The notes below the pieces were generated by a model. That model was given only the letters and a program-made list of their open reading frames with translations, made no database searches and had not been told where the DNA came from. From Candidatus Sulfotelmatobacter sp. (GTDB lineage Bacteria; Acidobacteriota; Terriglobia; Terriglobales; Acidobacteriaceae), in the NCBI GenBank assembly GCA_030040965.1, contig JASHOT010000235.1:1-39929 (forward strand): a DNA stretch of 39,929 bases, in the 5' to 3' direction. Shown piece after piece: positions 1 to 8,993 of this stretch (the first letter of the stretch is position 1; every line of letters starts with the position of its first letter). A program made the position numbers and the translations under genes.

Positions 1-1
1 T

Positions 2-487
2 GAGAAACCCCTTGAAACCGCACTCGCCCCAATCGGATTGCTGGATGAGATTGCTCGTCACGCCGTGGATTTCTGGCTTTCCACAGAGGACCTGCCTTAT
101 CCGGACAATCGGGTCAGCGTGGATCGAACCGGGAACATCACCTTAGCCTATACCCCGAACAATCAGGTGCCAAAAGAAAAGCTTTACGAGAAGTTGAAAT
201 CCATGCTCAAGCATTTGGGTATGCAACCTGACCATCTGATTCCCCGGAATGCATATCTTAAGACTGAAATCCCTATCGCGGGGGTGGCTCACCAGGCGGG
301 GACGTGCCGATTCGGCAGGGATCCAAAGAGTTCGGTTCTTGATGTCAATTGCAAAGCTCACGAACTCGACAATCTGTATGTGGTCGACACCAGCTTTTTC
401 GTCAGCATTGGTGCGGTAAACCCCTCGCTTACGGCGATGGCCAATGCGATTCGTGTGGGCGAGCATCTTGCGGAGCGGTTGAAATAA
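2..487 (+). CDS. GMC family oxidoreductase, C-terminal part (5' end outside window)
   Basis: The reading frame is open from the window edge, so only about 161 C-terminal residues are present. The fragment matches the GMC_oxred_C domain of FAD-dependent glucose-methanol-choline oxidoreductases. It has the block GVAHQAGTCRFG, which carries the family's catalytic His, then DNLYVVDTSFF, then GAVNPSLTAMANAIRVGEHL, which carries the second active-site position (Asn of NP). These enzymes oxidise alcohols or sugars with FAD held in the missing N-terminal Rossmann domain. The substrate cannot be told from this fragment. An MFS transporter frame follows directly and may be co-transcribed, which would suit uptake or export of the substrate. 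The family call is secure. Confidence 0.88.
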   Translation, partial: EKPLETALAPIGLLDEIARHAVDFWLSTEDLPYPDNRVSVDRTGNITLAYTPNNQVPKEKLYEKLKSMLKHLGMQPDHLIPRNAYLKTEIPIAGVAHQAGTCRFGRDPKSSVLDVNCKAHELDNLYVVDTSFFVSIGAVNPSLTAMANAIRVGEHLAERLK

Positions 488-1650
488 GATCCCGAAGCAA
501 AATCGGTCTCATCTACGTTACTGGGGTCATCCAGGGGATATCACTGGTTACATTTCCAGCCGCCAGTTCCATCTTCACCAGTCCCCAAGGCTACGATTTG
601 AATCCATCGCGCTATGGGATGATGTTTATCCCGCAGGTGATTCTGGCAATTCTCGCTTCCAGCCTGGGTCCGAGCCTAGCCCGGCGTTGGTCCCTAAAAA
701 GGGTATTCCTAATCGGGTTGAGCGCGAATTTGCTCGCGATGACGCTGCTCGCACTCAGCCACTGGCTGCAGGACTCACGGGGAGCCGCTTACAGCATTCT
801 GCTCGTCGCCACGGGTGCACTGGGTTTCGGTTTCGGAAGTGATGTGATGGCCATGAATACCTATGCGGAAGCGTTCTCTCCCGGCCGCGAGGACCGCGCC
901 GTGCTTGTATTCAATGGTCTGCTTGGCACTGGCACGGCGCTAGCGCCGCTCTTCGTCGCGATCTTTAGGCGCCTGGGCGCCTGGTGGCTTTTGCCGTTGA
1001 TGGTGGCAGTCGCACTGACGGGGCTGCTTCTTGTTAGCGCAAAGGAGTCGCTCGATACGCCCCTTGGTGAGGGCGTGTCACGCTCAGAACGCATCCCACG
1101 CCAGTGGCTGCTTGCCGCGGTCGTTCTGCTCTATGGAATTGCTGAGACGCTGAACGGCAACTGGTCTGGACCTTTTCTCACCGAGGACTGCGGCGTATCC
1201 GCTCGGGGTGCATCCTTCGCTCTCTCAGCTTTTTGGGCTACGGTAACCATCGGGCGAATTCTCTTCGCCGTCCTGTCATCTAGGATAAAGGTGCGTTGGA
1301 TCTATATTGGCTTGCCCGTCCTGTTGATCGCGGCATTCCAAGTCATATCGCACGCTCAAGATGAAACGAGCGGTATCGTGGCGTTCGGTCTTGCTGGCCT
1401 TGGCTGTTCGGCCTTCTTCCCTTTGTGCATCAGCCTCAGCGGACAAGAGTTTCCACGACTGGCCGCCACGATGTCAGGAGAACTGGTTGCCTTCTATCAG
1501 GCGGGCTACGGAATTGCCGCCTTTGGAGTGGGACCGCTGCGGGAATTCGCTCGCATTCCCTTTCGCAGCGTTTACTCTTTCGGCTCGCTCGTCGCAGCCG
1601 CTATGCTCGCCGGCGCAGCCGCGGTTGTCGCTCGCGATTGCGCCGTTTGA
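484..1650 (+). CDS. MFS transporter, start codon unresolved
   Basis: About 388 residues with roughly 12 hydrophobic segments. It begins near KIGLIYVTGVIQGISLVTFP and contains the basic loop LGPSLARRWSLKRVF after the second segment, as in major facilitator proteins. General similarity to sugar/fucose-permease-like MFS members is inferred; the substrate is unknown. The frame touches the stop of the upstream GMC oxidoreductase gene (TAA at 485-487), suggesting one transcript. The start is odd: there is no ATG, GTG or TTG between the upstream stop and the first membrane segment. The nearest in-frame candidates are ATA at 484 and a TTG at 349, deep inside the GMC gene. Either a rare start is used or the original start codon has been lost. 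Confidence 0.8.
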   Translation: MRSRSKIGLIYVTGVIQGISLVTFPAASSIFTSPQGYDLNPSRYGMMFIPQVILAILASSLGPSLARRWSLKRVFLIGLSANLLAMTLLALSHWLQDSRGAAYSILLVATGALGFGFGSDVMAMNTYAEAFSPGREDRAVLVFNGLLGTGTALAPLFVAIFRRLGAWWLLPLMVAVALTGLLLVSAKESLDTPLGEGVSRSERIPRQWLLAAVVLLYGIAETLNGNWSGPFLTEDCGVSARGASFALSAFWATVTIGRILFAVLSSRIKVRWIYIGLPVLLIAAFQVISHAQDETSGIVAFGLAGLGCSAFFPLCISLSGQEFPRLAATMSGELVAFYQAGYGIAAFGVGPLREFARIPFRSVYSFGSLVAAAMLAGAAAVVARDCAV

Positions 1651-1683
1651 CGCCCTACGCTCGCTTAGCTTAGTACTCAACCT

Positions 1684-1845
1684 CTAACTTAGCTCTGTAA
1701 GCTGTTTAGCGATTCCAGGAGCGAGGTTAAATACACCGCCGCTGCAGGGATCGTACGGCTCAACGATATAGACAAGGCCTGCAGGGCGAGTGCCACGAAT
1801 CGCAGCGCGGTCGGGCCCTACCCCGAGAATCCCTAATCCTTCATG
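1684..1845 (-). other. Possible coding remnant with no recognised family
   Basis: In the otherwise empty stretch after the MFS gene, the minus strand holds an open frame ending in TAG at 1684-1686. It reads with fair coding character, for example GILGVGPDRAAIRG and LVYIVEPYDPCSGGVFNLAP. No convincing start or ribosome site is seen, and its upstream end runs into the DUF4239 remnant in another frame. It may be the tail of a lost gene or chance. I recognise no family. Confidence 0.22.
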
Positions 1846-2582
1846 TTTCGCTGTGCCCTCCGGAAAGCGAGGTCGCTGACATGGACTGCGTCTTGGAACG
1901 GGCGATCTATGTCACCCACCGCGACCAGCACCAGCGCGACGATAAGCGAAAAAGCACCTATGTGAAGTCTATGAAGAGCGGTGTTGGCTGAGCCGAACAA
2001 GGAAGCGGAGGCGACGGCCACAGTTCCGCCGATAATGAGAAGGCACAGCTGGAAGACGAAATGCGTTCTGGACCAGACGCATGCGGCGATGTTCGGTGAG
2101 TGCGCTTAATTCCGACAACGCACGGTCCTCCGCGGTGATTTCCGTTGGCGACTATTCTTGATGGACATCAACGTCTTCCACATGTCCTGATTCACTTCAT
2201 GGCTCGCCTCCGGCACCCGATCGGCTGCCATTTGCGGAAAATCCTGGTTGATGACGGCGTCGGCATAGGAACGGGCCAGCGCCTGCATCTGTGCCGGTTG
2301 CGGAGCCGGCAAACCTTCGGCCAGGAGGTAGATGTTCCCCAAAGCATTCGCCTCATTATCGGTATTCAGGTTGGCCACGCCGTAGTTGTTCCATACCGCA
2401 TAGAGCATGAAGCCGAGAATCACCGCATACGTCGTGCCAAGAATGTTCAGTTGCCAACCGATGAGGTCGTTGTGAGCACGACGCTTCTCCCAGGGCCAGA
2501 TCCAGTTGAGTGCCCACATAAATGAAAGCGAGCCGGAGACCGCAAGGAAGATAACGGCGAAACTTTGCCATATATTCAGCAT
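1833..2582 (-). pseudogene. DUF4239 (bestrophin-like) membrane protein gene broken by two frameshifts
   Basis: The first frame (from ATG at 2582) encodes two membrane segments and the conserved stretch NLIDTDNEANAL-like (seen as NLNTDNEANALGNIYLLAEG). It runs off into a short false tail stopping at 2106. The proper continuation lies in a second frame, TEITAEDRALSELSALTEHR and RRMRLVQNAF. A third frame, 2021 to 1833, carries the last membrane segments, ending DIDRPFQDAVHVSDLAFRRA. Together the three pieces make the usual DUF4239 order: two N-terminal helices, a helical middle with the EHRRMRL motif, two C-terminal helices, and the DRPF strand. Shifts lie near 2145 and 2065. Two independent shifts in 750 bases argue for a dead gene rather than a single sequencing slip. 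Confidence 0.8.
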
Positions 2583-2908
2583 TGCTAATTGTCTCTCTTC
2601 GCTAGATTTCTCAAGGTTCTATAACCCGTGAGATCATCTAACAGAACAAGAACGCGCCCGCGATGCAGAATCCTACGTCTCAGAAACCGCCAAGTCAATG
2701 AAGAGAGCACCGAACAACTTGCAAAACCCCGGCAACCTTCTTCGCACGCGAGGACATTTGATCAATCGATGAATTGAAGTCCCTGCACCCTTGCAAACAG
2801 TTCGGGGCGGGGCTATCTTGCAGTGGGTGATATCAAGAGAAACTTCTGACCACGTGTCATTAGGGGCGACGAAAGAGTTCCATTCCAGAAGACAGTGGAA
2901 GATCATTG
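2583..2908. other. Intergenic region between divergent genes
   Basis: This stretch separates the minus-strand DUF4239 remnant from the plus-strand phosphoesterase and should contain both promoters. I see no further gene. A GGAAGA ribosome-site-like run lies at 2897-2902 before the phosphoesterase start. Confidence 0.5.
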
Positions 2909-3895
2909 ATGAAGACTCAACTCCCAAGGTTTGCGTTGCCGCTTTTTCTGCTACTGTGTGCGGGCTGCGCCCGTAACACACGGCTGGCTCATTTGCCAGC
3001 CCCGGCCGAGCCGCCCAAGGCGATTGTTGTGGTAAGTGTGGGCGACATTTCCTGTGACCCCGAAGGTTCACAGTACAGGGGGGGACTGGGAACGGCGAAG
3101 CATTGCCACATGCTGGGCACCTCGAATCTGGCGATTTCTCTGAAACCGTCGGCTGTGCTCCTGCTGGGAGACAACCAGTATGAGAAGGGGGATTTCGACG
3201 CTTACGAGCAGTCATACTCGAAAAGCTGGGGCCGGAAGGAGTTGAAGGATATAAGCTACCCTTCCATCGGCAATCATGAATACAACACCGAAGATGCCAG
3301 CGGCTACTTCGACTACTTCGGGAAGCGAGCAGGCGAACGCGGCAAGGGATACTACAGCTTTAATCTGGGAACGTGGCATCTGGTGGCGCTGAACTCCGGC
3401 GGAAACGACGCCTGCAAACCGGTTGCATGCGACGAAGGTTCTGATCAGGAGATGTGGTTGCGAAAAGATCTGGAAAGCAACACATCTTCCTGTACCCTTG
3501 CATTCTGGCATCGTCCGCTTTTTACCTCCGGACTTCGCCGAGATTCGGTCCAGGTGAGGCCGTTGTGGCGCGATCTGTACGCAGTCAACGCGGACATAGT
3601 GCTGAACGGTCACGTGCATCATTACGAGCGCTTCGCGCCCCAGAATCCCGATGGGGCTATCGATCCAGAACATGGGATCACTCAATTTACGGTCGGAACT
3701 GGAGGCCGGGACCTGAAAGGTTTTTTCCCCACGCAGCAGAACAGCCAGGTGCGTCTGTCTGAATCGTTCGGTGTCCTCAAGCTGGAACTCGGAGCGAAGA
3801 GTTACGCATGGGAGTTCATCTCCGAGAGTGGGCAAATACTAGACAGTGGCGCTGGACAGTGCCATGCCAAACGACAGCTGGCCCCGTCTAAATAA
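2909..3895 (+). CDS. Calcineurin-like metallophosphoesterase, predicted lipoprotein
   Basis: 328 residues. The N-terminus is a lipoprotein signal with lipobox LLLCAGC, so the mature protein should be anchored to a membrane after Cys. The metallophosphoesterase core is visible in order: VVVSVGDISCD (first metal ligand, GD), LLLGDNQY (GDN), PSIGNHEY (GNHE), LAFWHRPLF (WHRP), and VLNGHVHHYER (GHVHHYER). These are the five signature blocks of the family, and the spacing resembles purple-acid-phosphatase-like secreted enzymes. The expected role is hydrolysis of phosphomonoesters outside the cytoplasm using two metal ions; the substrate is unknown. ATG at 2909 is preferred over the adjacent TTG at 2906. 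The gene is intact, unlike its neighbours on both sides. Confidence 0.87.
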   Translation: MKTQLPRFALPLFLLLCAGCARNTRLAHLPAPAEPPKAIVVVSVGDISCDPEGSQYRGGLGTAKHCHMLGTSNLAISLKPSAVLLLGDNQYEKGDFDAYEQSYSKSWGRKELKDISYPSIGNHEYNTEDASGYFDYFGKRAGERGKGYYSFNLGTWHLVALNSGGNDACKPVACDEGSDQEMWLRKDLESNTSSCTLAFWHRPLFTSGLRRDSVQVRPLWRDLYAVNADIVLNGHVHHYERFAPQNPDGAIDPEHGITQFTVGTGGRDLKGFFPTQQNSQVRLSESFGVLKLELGAKSYAWEFISESGQILDSGAGQCHAKRQLAPSK

Positions 3896-3932
3896 TAAAA
3901 AGGCGAAGATCTGATGATTGGGGATGCTCCGG

Positions 3933-4812
3933 TTATTGCGGAGGTTGAGTTTTTGGTTCCGGTTCGGGTTTCGCTTTCGAAGCCGGCTTCTGCTGCGATT
4001 GAGGGCGATTCTTAGGCGCCAGTTTGGGCTGGTCCGGGGTTGTCGATCGGCTGGGCCTTTGCCGATCCGGAGTGCCAGATTTGTCGGGTTGCTCTGGGGT
4101 TCGATTCGGACGCGTTGGCTTGGTTTGGTCGGGCGCTGTTGGCCGACTGGGTCTTGACCGGTCCGGACCTCCCGGTCCGGACCTCCCGGCTTGCCCGGTT
4201 GTCCTGGGGTTTGGTTTGGCGGCGCCGGTTTCACTGGGCCGGGTTTCCAGGTTGGTGCGGTATGCCTGGCTTGGACAGAGGGTGCTGGATGGTGACCGCC
4301 TGGGCGATTTCCAGGACGGCCGGGCCCGGGACGACTTGCGGGACGATAATGGGGGCGGGCGATAACCCCAATTGCCGCGGTTGCCTGGCCGGTTGGCCCA
4401 TGCAATCGGTCGCCGTTGGTAATAGGGGCGTGGTGGACGATAAGAATTTGACCAACCGCCCTAATATCCATGGTTGTAATAGGCGCGGCGCGCTCCCCAG
4501 TTCCATCCCCATCCGCCCCATCCCCAAGGCTGATTATCAACCAGCGACACCCCAATCCCGATTCCCGCCCCGAAACGATCAGCGAGGTCGCCACGATGTC
4601 GCTGGAAGCAGGTCGAACGTAAACCACCGTGGGATCGTATTGCGGCACATAAACGATTTGTGGGTTCGCCGGTTAGATAACATAGATCGTCTGCCCGCCG
4701 GTTGCTGCACTTCTACCTGCTGTTGAGAATTGCTGCGCAGCTCCCCCCAAAGCATAAGCCTGGGCCCGCAAGCGCTGAATCTACTCAGTGACGGCTCCTT
4801 GATCGGGCCGTA
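3933..4812 (-). pseudogene. DUF3300 protein gene, heavily decayed
   Basis: Read right to left, the pieces match DUF3300 proteins but in changing frames. They are QGAVTE then a TAG stop then IQRLRAQAYALG; next ELRSNSQQQVEVQQPAG; then, after a shift, GGQTIYVI, a TAA stop, PANPQIVYVPQYDPTVVYV. After a further shift comes a Gly-Trp-rich run (GIGVSLVDNQPWGWGGWGW) with another stop in YYNHGY-stop-GGWSNSYRPP. The end is a Pro/Lys-rich tail, EPEPKTQPPQ, with TAA at 3933. The motif VPQYDPTVVYV is the family hallmark. Three in-frame stops and at least three frameshifts leave no usable reading frame. The N-terminal half is missing and replaced by a SYLF fragment (next entry). Confidence 0.78.
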
Positions 4813-5019
4813 ACTCCCCCCAATTCCGATGGCAAATTTGAGCACGGAAGGCAAAACGACAACACAGTCCGCTTTGTCGATTACACTTTGCGGAATGTCG
4901 TCAGGGATGTTCAAGATTTCCTTCATTACCGTCCCAGCATTTTGCGACTCGCTCCTCTTCTTTCTTTTGCCCGAAGGACAGGCAAGCCAATCATCACCAG
5001 CACAAATGCCGCAGACCAA
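4813..5019 (-). pseudogene. SYLF/YSC84 lipid-binding domain, N-terminal fragment fused to the DUF3300 remnant
   Basis: The frame from 5019 reads ESQNAGTVMKEILNIPDDIP then QSVIDKADCVVVLPSVLKFA and IGIGGSYG. This is the start of the SYLF domain found in secreted bacterial YSC84-like proteins. The domain normally continues for about another 120 residues after GG-YG. Here it runs straight into the middle of a DUF3300 gene (DQGAVTE) at about 4813, so the C-terminal part of SYLF and the N-terminal part of DUF3300 are both gone. The simplest explanation is a deletion joining two neighbouring same-strand genes, followed by decay. The residues before ESQNAG look untypical and the original start cannot be placed. 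Confidence 0.7.
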
Positions 5020-5156
5020 ATTCCCCGCGTAATGCGCTCCTCAACAAAATGGTTGAAACACCCCGGAAATCTGATCCGACTCCCAGCAGTACAATTTTGT
5101 CAACTGGGGCGCTCTGGCCCACGTGCCCCTGCCCGGAGGCCGAGAGCCCCCGTCGA

Positions 5157-5573
5157 TTATGTGTCTGACTGCCGCTCGAAATAAAAGGCGACGCCCAACG
5201 CGAGAATCAGGGCAGCAACTCCGAACAAGGTCAATCCGGGCGCGGTGTTGGGTTCGTCGATGATGGCCTGCCGCGCCACGGCAATGAGTGCAACTTCCAA
5301 AACCTTGCGCACATGAATGACATCCTTTTTCATGTACGCTCTCAATGTCTCCAACAGTTCCACTCCGATCAGCACCAGCAGGAAGTATCCCTAAATCTCG
5401 AGCAGGCTGTCGACCGAAAAGAGAAACCGGGGCGGCATCCAAACTTGTTGTGCGATCAGCACGCCCAAGTGCGCCGTGGAGAGCAACACCACCACGGCCA
5501 GCATTCCAGCCAGTACCAGAACGGTGAACTTCTGGATTTTCGAGAGCAGCCTTTCGAACACACTCTCCTCCAT
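5157..5573 (-). pseudogene. PsiE-family membrane protein gene interrupted by an amber stop
   Basis: Two segments lie in one reading frame. The first starts at ATG 5573 (MEESVFERLLSKIQKFTVLV), continues through VVVLLSTAHLGVLIAQQVW and ends SVDSLLEI. It is separated by TAG at about 5388-5390 from GYFLLVLIGVELLETLRAYM, KKDVIHVRKVLEVALIAVAR and three further membrane helices ending ERQSDT. Joined, they make a standard phosphate-starvation-inducible PsiE-like protein of about 139 residues with four transmembrane helices. The break falls where the family normally has a hydrophobic residue before Gly. A single stop with no frame change could be recent inactivation, a sequencing error or, less likely, readthrough. 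Confidence 0.78.
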
Positions 5574-5729
5574 GCGGGCGCCCTGGCTCTTTCGCGGTAC
5601 TGCAATGACCACATCCCATGGTCTTCCGTGCGCAGAAACAACGCGTCGTTGTCGGAACGAGGTCGCGCTTTTTGTGATAGCACTCGAAAGAGTCTACATC
5701 GTGTCGAGCTCTTCCTAGCCTCAACTCGC

Positions 5730-5993
5730 TCACTTCCTCCTAAGCTCCAGCGCCAAAGTTGGCGCCTGGTGGAGACCCGAGCAAGGAATCTGGTTCACGA
5801 ACCTCACGGTTCCGTCGGAATCCTCGAAGCCCAAACCGTAGCTTGCTGATGCTCCCCTATATGTGCCCCACTCGGCTGGAATATAAGCGACGCACGGGGT
5901 TTGGATTTGGGCCGCCACCTTGGCTGGCCGTTCTGTTGACATTAGCAGTAGAAACCCGAGAATCAGCGACAGTGTAATCACAATTCTTTTCAT
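5730..5993 (-). CDS. Small exported protein of unknown function
   Basis: 87 residues from ATG at 5993. The start MKRIVITLSLILGFLLLMST is a clear signal peptide: two positive residues, a hydrophobic core, then a probable cleavage before the QIQTPC region. The mature part contains two Cys (TPCVAY and NQIPCSG), which could form a disulphide in the periplasm, plus aromatic and glycine residues. The longer start at 6023 would put ten extra residues before the signal and is less likely. No family is recognised. The gene lies between the PsiE remnant and the divergent ABC exporter. Confidence 0.55.
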   Translation of the reverse strand: MKRIVITLSLILGFLLLMSTERPAKVAAQIQTPCVAYIPAEWGTYRGASASYGLGFEDSDGTVRFVNQIPCSGLHQAPTLALELRRK

Positions 5994-6173
5994 GGGGAAC
6001 CCTTTCGGAACTTGATGATACACGCAGAGCCATTCGTGAAGGTATCGTCTCTTATGGCCGCCTTGACGGACGGGTGATGCCCAACTATCGTTAGGGGAAA
6101 AAAGGTGCGGTTCTTCCCGTCAGTGGGTCAGTAGATCGCCAGATCTCGCGAGCCTCTGGCGTACACTCTAACC

Positions 6174-6178
6174 GGAGG
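6174..6178 (+). promoter_or_regulatory. Shine-Dalgarno site fixing the TTG start of the ABC exporter
   Basis: A perfect GGAGG lies seven bases before TTG at 6186. No ATG or GTG start is similarly placed, so the site decides in favour of the TTG start. Confidence 0.7.
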
Positions 6179-6185
6179 CGCGCGA

Positions 6186-7964
6186 TTGGTCCGCTTGATC
6201 CGTGGTCTGATACGTCCCTATTGGGGCACTCTTTCGATCGTGCTGATGGCCATGTTGGTCCAAACCGCCATGAGCGTGGCGGGCCCTTGGCCGCTCAAGA
6301 TCGTTCTTGACAATGTGCTTGGATCTCACGCGGTGGCACCATGGCTCAAGGACCTCCTGCCGCGCATTTTGGGCAGCGGGAACAAGATGCAGATTGCGAT
6401 CGCGGCAGCACTGGCCACGGTACTAATAGCGTTGCTGGGAGCCATTGCATCTTATGTCGCGAACTACTACACAACCAGCGTGGGTCAATGGGTGGCAAAT
6501 GATCTGCGGGTGCTGACTTACCATCATCTGCAGCAATTGTCGCTCAGCTATTACGACAGCCACGAGACCGGCACGCTCTTGAGCACCATCACTGCAGACG
6601 TCCAGACCATCCAGAATTTCGCTTCTTCCTCCACACTTGGCATCGTGGTCGATATGTTCACCATCGTAGCCATGTTGGTTGTCATGTTCTGGCTTAATTG
6701 GGATTTCGGGTTGATCGCCGTCGCCGTTACTCCGTTCATGCTTCTCCTGGTGTCGAGATTCAAGAAGGCTGTCAAGAAGGCGACTCACGAGGTACGCAAG
6801 GAGCAAAGCAAGATCGTCACGGTGGTCGAACAGGGACTCCAGTCGATCAGGGTGGTCAAGGCCTTCGGGAGGCAGGACTTGGCAGAAGAGGAGCTCGCCG
6901 AAGTCAGCGAAGCCATCGTGGATGCCTCCCTCAAAGCCCGCCGCGTGAAAGCGTTGCTTTCTCCGATCGTGACCATCGCCGTTGCCCTCTGCACGGCCTT
7001 TGTATTGTGGCGTGGATCGCTGCTCATTCTTGCCGGTGCAATGACCGCCGGCACGCTCACGGTCTTTCTTTCTTATCTAGGCAAGTTTTTCAAACCCGTT
7101 CAGGATCTGGCGACAATGACCAATACCATCGCCCAGACAGCGGTCGGAGTAGATCGCATTCGGGGAATTCTGGACGCGGACAACATCATTCCAGAGCGCG
7201 CCGATGCCCGCAAACCCGGCTCTTTCGCCGGCGACATTGAATTCGATCACGTCGCATTCTGCTATAGCGCCGATGCTCCGGTGCTGATTGACGTTTCTTT
7301 CCATATCAAGCCGGGCCAAATCGTCGGGATCGTGGGTCCCACTGGCGGCGGCAAGTCCACCGTCGTGAGCCTGATTCCTCGCTTCTACGATCCGACCTCG
7401 GGCACAGTCAAGATTGATAGCGTGGACATCCGCGAATACCGGTTTCGTGAGCTCCGCGACCAGATTGGCTACGTACTTCAGGAAACCGTACTCTTCGAGG
7501 GATCCGTTCGGGACAACATCGCTTACGGCCGGAAGGGGGTCACGGAGGAGCAACTCACGGAAGCCGCGAGGCTGGCCAACGCGGACGAATTCATTGCCCG
7601 GATGCCCCATGGTTACGACACCATGGTGGGTGAGCGTGGGGCAACGCTATCCGGCGGACAGCGACAGCGTATCGGGATTGCCCGTGCCATAATTCGTGGC
7701 AATCCGATCCTCATCCTGGACGAACCGACCGCCGCACTCGACACCGAGTCTGAGAGATTTGTGATCGAAGCCCTGGAACGACTGATGAAGGGACGAACGG
7801 TGATTACCATCGCGCACCGTCTCAGCACCATTCGTGATGCCGACAAGATCATCGTACTGAAAGATGGCATAGTCGCAGAAGAAGGGACTCACGACGAGTT
7901 AGTAGCTCGCAACGGCGTCTACGCTGAACTCTATCGAATCCAGTTCAACCCAGCACCGGCGTAA
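6186..7964 (+). CDS. ABC exporter, fused permease and ATPase (MsbA/MdlB-like)
   Basis: 592 residues, the usual size of a half-transporter that works as a homodimer. Residues 1-320 form the six-helix type I exporter membrane domain. The ATPase follows, with Walker A GPTGGGKST at about 383-391, the Q-loop in IGYVLQETVLF, signature LSGGQRQRIGIARA near 488, Walker B ILILDEPTAALD near 508, and the H-loop in TIAHRLSTI. All catalytic residues are present, so it should be active. It moves a lipid, peptide or drug outward across the inner membrane; the substrate is not deducible. It stands alone, with no partner half-transporter, and the phospholipase D-like gene is convergent downstream. Start TTG is supported by the GGAGG site. 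Confidence 0.92.
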   Translation: MVRLIRGLIRPYWGTLSIVLMAMLVQTAMSVAGPWPLKIVLDNVLGSHAVAPWLKDLLPRILGSGNKMQIAIAAALATVLIALLGAIASYVANYYTTSVGQWVANDLRVLTYHHLQQLSLSYYDSHETGTLLSTITADVQTIQNFASSSTLGIVVDMFTIVAMLVVMFWLNWDFGLIAVAVTPFMLLLVSRFKKAVKKATHEVRKEQSKIVTVVEQGLQSIRVVKAFGRQDLAEEELAEVSEAIVDASLKARRVKALLSPIVTIAVALCTAFVLWRGSLLILAGAMTAGTLTVFLSYLGKFFKPVQDLATMTNTIAQTAVGVDRIRGILDADNIIPERADARKPGSFAGDIEFDHVAFCYSADAPVLIDVSFHIKPGQIVGIVGPTGGGKSTVVSLIPRFYDPTSGTVKIDSVDIREYRFRELRDQIGYVLQETVLFEGSVRDNIAYGRKGVTEEQLTEAARLANADEFIARMPHGYDTMVGERGATLSGGQRQRIGIARAIIRGNPILILDEPTAALDTESERFVIEALERLMKGRTVITIAHRLSTIRDADKIIVLKDGIVAEEGTHDELVARNGVYAELYRIQFNPAPA

Positions 7965-8000
7965 GTAGGCTCGCGGTGAATAGACTGAAGAGCGTCGAGT

Positions 8001-8993
8001 TTACTCATGGTCCGGGTTGAGCGCCAAATCTTCGGCGACGTCCGGGTCGGCTTGCTGAAGTTCAGCCAGCAGTCCAGCATCGGTCAAATCAAGGGGACGT
8101 GAGTTTTCCCAATCCTGGTGCGCGATTGTGTGAAGGCGGTCCGTGACCTCCTGGTCCCCGACCTCGATGGCCAGTTCACGGCGGCTGTCGAAGCTGCCGG
8201 GCGCGAGATTAATCGATCCAATGATGGCCCGGGCGCGATCCGCGAACAGCAGCTTGGCGTGGAGCTTCAATCCCTTGAGCTTATGCACTTTGATTCCGAC
8301 ATCTGCCATGATGCGCAGGCCGCCCACTGCTTCCAGCAGTTTCTCCTTTTTCAACTTGTGAGGAGGCCGCGCTAGCACGTGCACCTTCACCCCACGAACC
8401 TTGGCACTCACTAATTTTTCGATAATGACGGGATCCTGGTAGCGCTCATTCTGCACCCAAAGAGAGTCTTTTGCGTCATCGATGAACTGTCCGATCCGCT
8501 GTCGTCCGTTGCCGATGCACCAGATCAGGCAGGAATGTTCGCTCGGATTGAATTCTTTCCGGCTCCAGTCGGCCTCGAAGCACTCGATGACTTCATCCAC
8601 TTCGTGGGCGTGGGAGGTGACGATCGCATAGTCTCGTGTTTCCGTGAGGTTGCCGGTTGTCCAGTTCAGCGAATGAACGAACGCAGCCTTATCGTCTACC
8701 ACCATCGACTTTTCGTGGGTTACATCGAAGCACGGATTGCTGTCCTTTACTTCGACCCCGGCTTCGGTCAGGCGTTTTCGTGAGTCGGCGTTCTCTTTTT
8801 TCCCGCTCCGGCGCTCGGGATTCAGCATGATCCGCACTTCTACTCCGCGATGGTGTGCTGCGATCACCGCATGCAGGAGGCGCAGATCGGAAAAGATGAA
8901 CATCTTGATCCGCAAAGACTGCCCGGCATGACTAATGGCATCGAGTATCGGCTGAGCCGTGTCATCTGGCAGCACAACGAGGGAACGAACCAT
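8001..8993 (-). CDS. Phospholipase D-like / cardiolipin synthase-like protein
   Basis: 330 residues from ATG at 8993, which follows a GGGAAGG ribosome site; an upstream TTG at 9023 is possible but less likely. Two HKD repeats are present. The first reads HEKSMVVDDKAAFVHSLNW (HxK, D, then S-x-N) and the second HAKLLFADRARAIIGSINL followed by GSFDSRRELAIEV. Both catalytic His-Lys pairs are intact, so the two halves can form one PLD active site. Family members transfer phosphatidyl groups, hydrolyse phospholipids or cut nucleic acids. There is no membrane helix at the N-terminus, unlike classical ClsA, so the exact role is open. The gene is convergent with the ABC exporter. Confidence 0.85.
   Translation of the reverse strand: MVRSLVVLPDDTAQPILDAISHAGQSLRIKMFIFSDLRLLHAVIAAHHRGVEVRIMLNPERRSGKKENADSRKRLTEAGVEVKDSNPCFDVTHEKSMVVDDKAAFVHSLNWTTGNLTETRDYAIVTSHAHEVDEVIECFEADWSRKEFNPSEHSCLIWCIGNGRQRIGQFIDDAKDSLWVQNERYQDPVIIEKLVSAKVRGVKVHVLARPPHKLKKEKLLEAVGGLRIMADVGIKVHKLKGLKLHAKLLFADRARAIIGSINLAPGSFDSRRELAIEVGDQEVTDRLHTIAHQDWENSRPLDLTDAGLLAELQQADPDVAEDLALNPDHE

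Noticed and set aside
349..483. N-terminal extension of the MFS frame from a TTG inside the GMC gene
   Set aside because: The extra 45 residues are Cys/Arg-rich shadow sequence of the GMC gene and do not fit a transporter N-terminus.
3954..4726. Long plus-strand open frames opposite the DUF3300 remnant
   Set aside because: They are Arg/Gly-rich antisense shadows of a Pro/Arg/Lys-rich tail with no motif.
5984..6094. Open frame ending REGIVSYGRLDGRVMPNYR, suggestive of a cytochrome c tail
   Set aside because: It has no heme motif or start, overlaps the start of the small exported protein on the other strand, and is too short to support.
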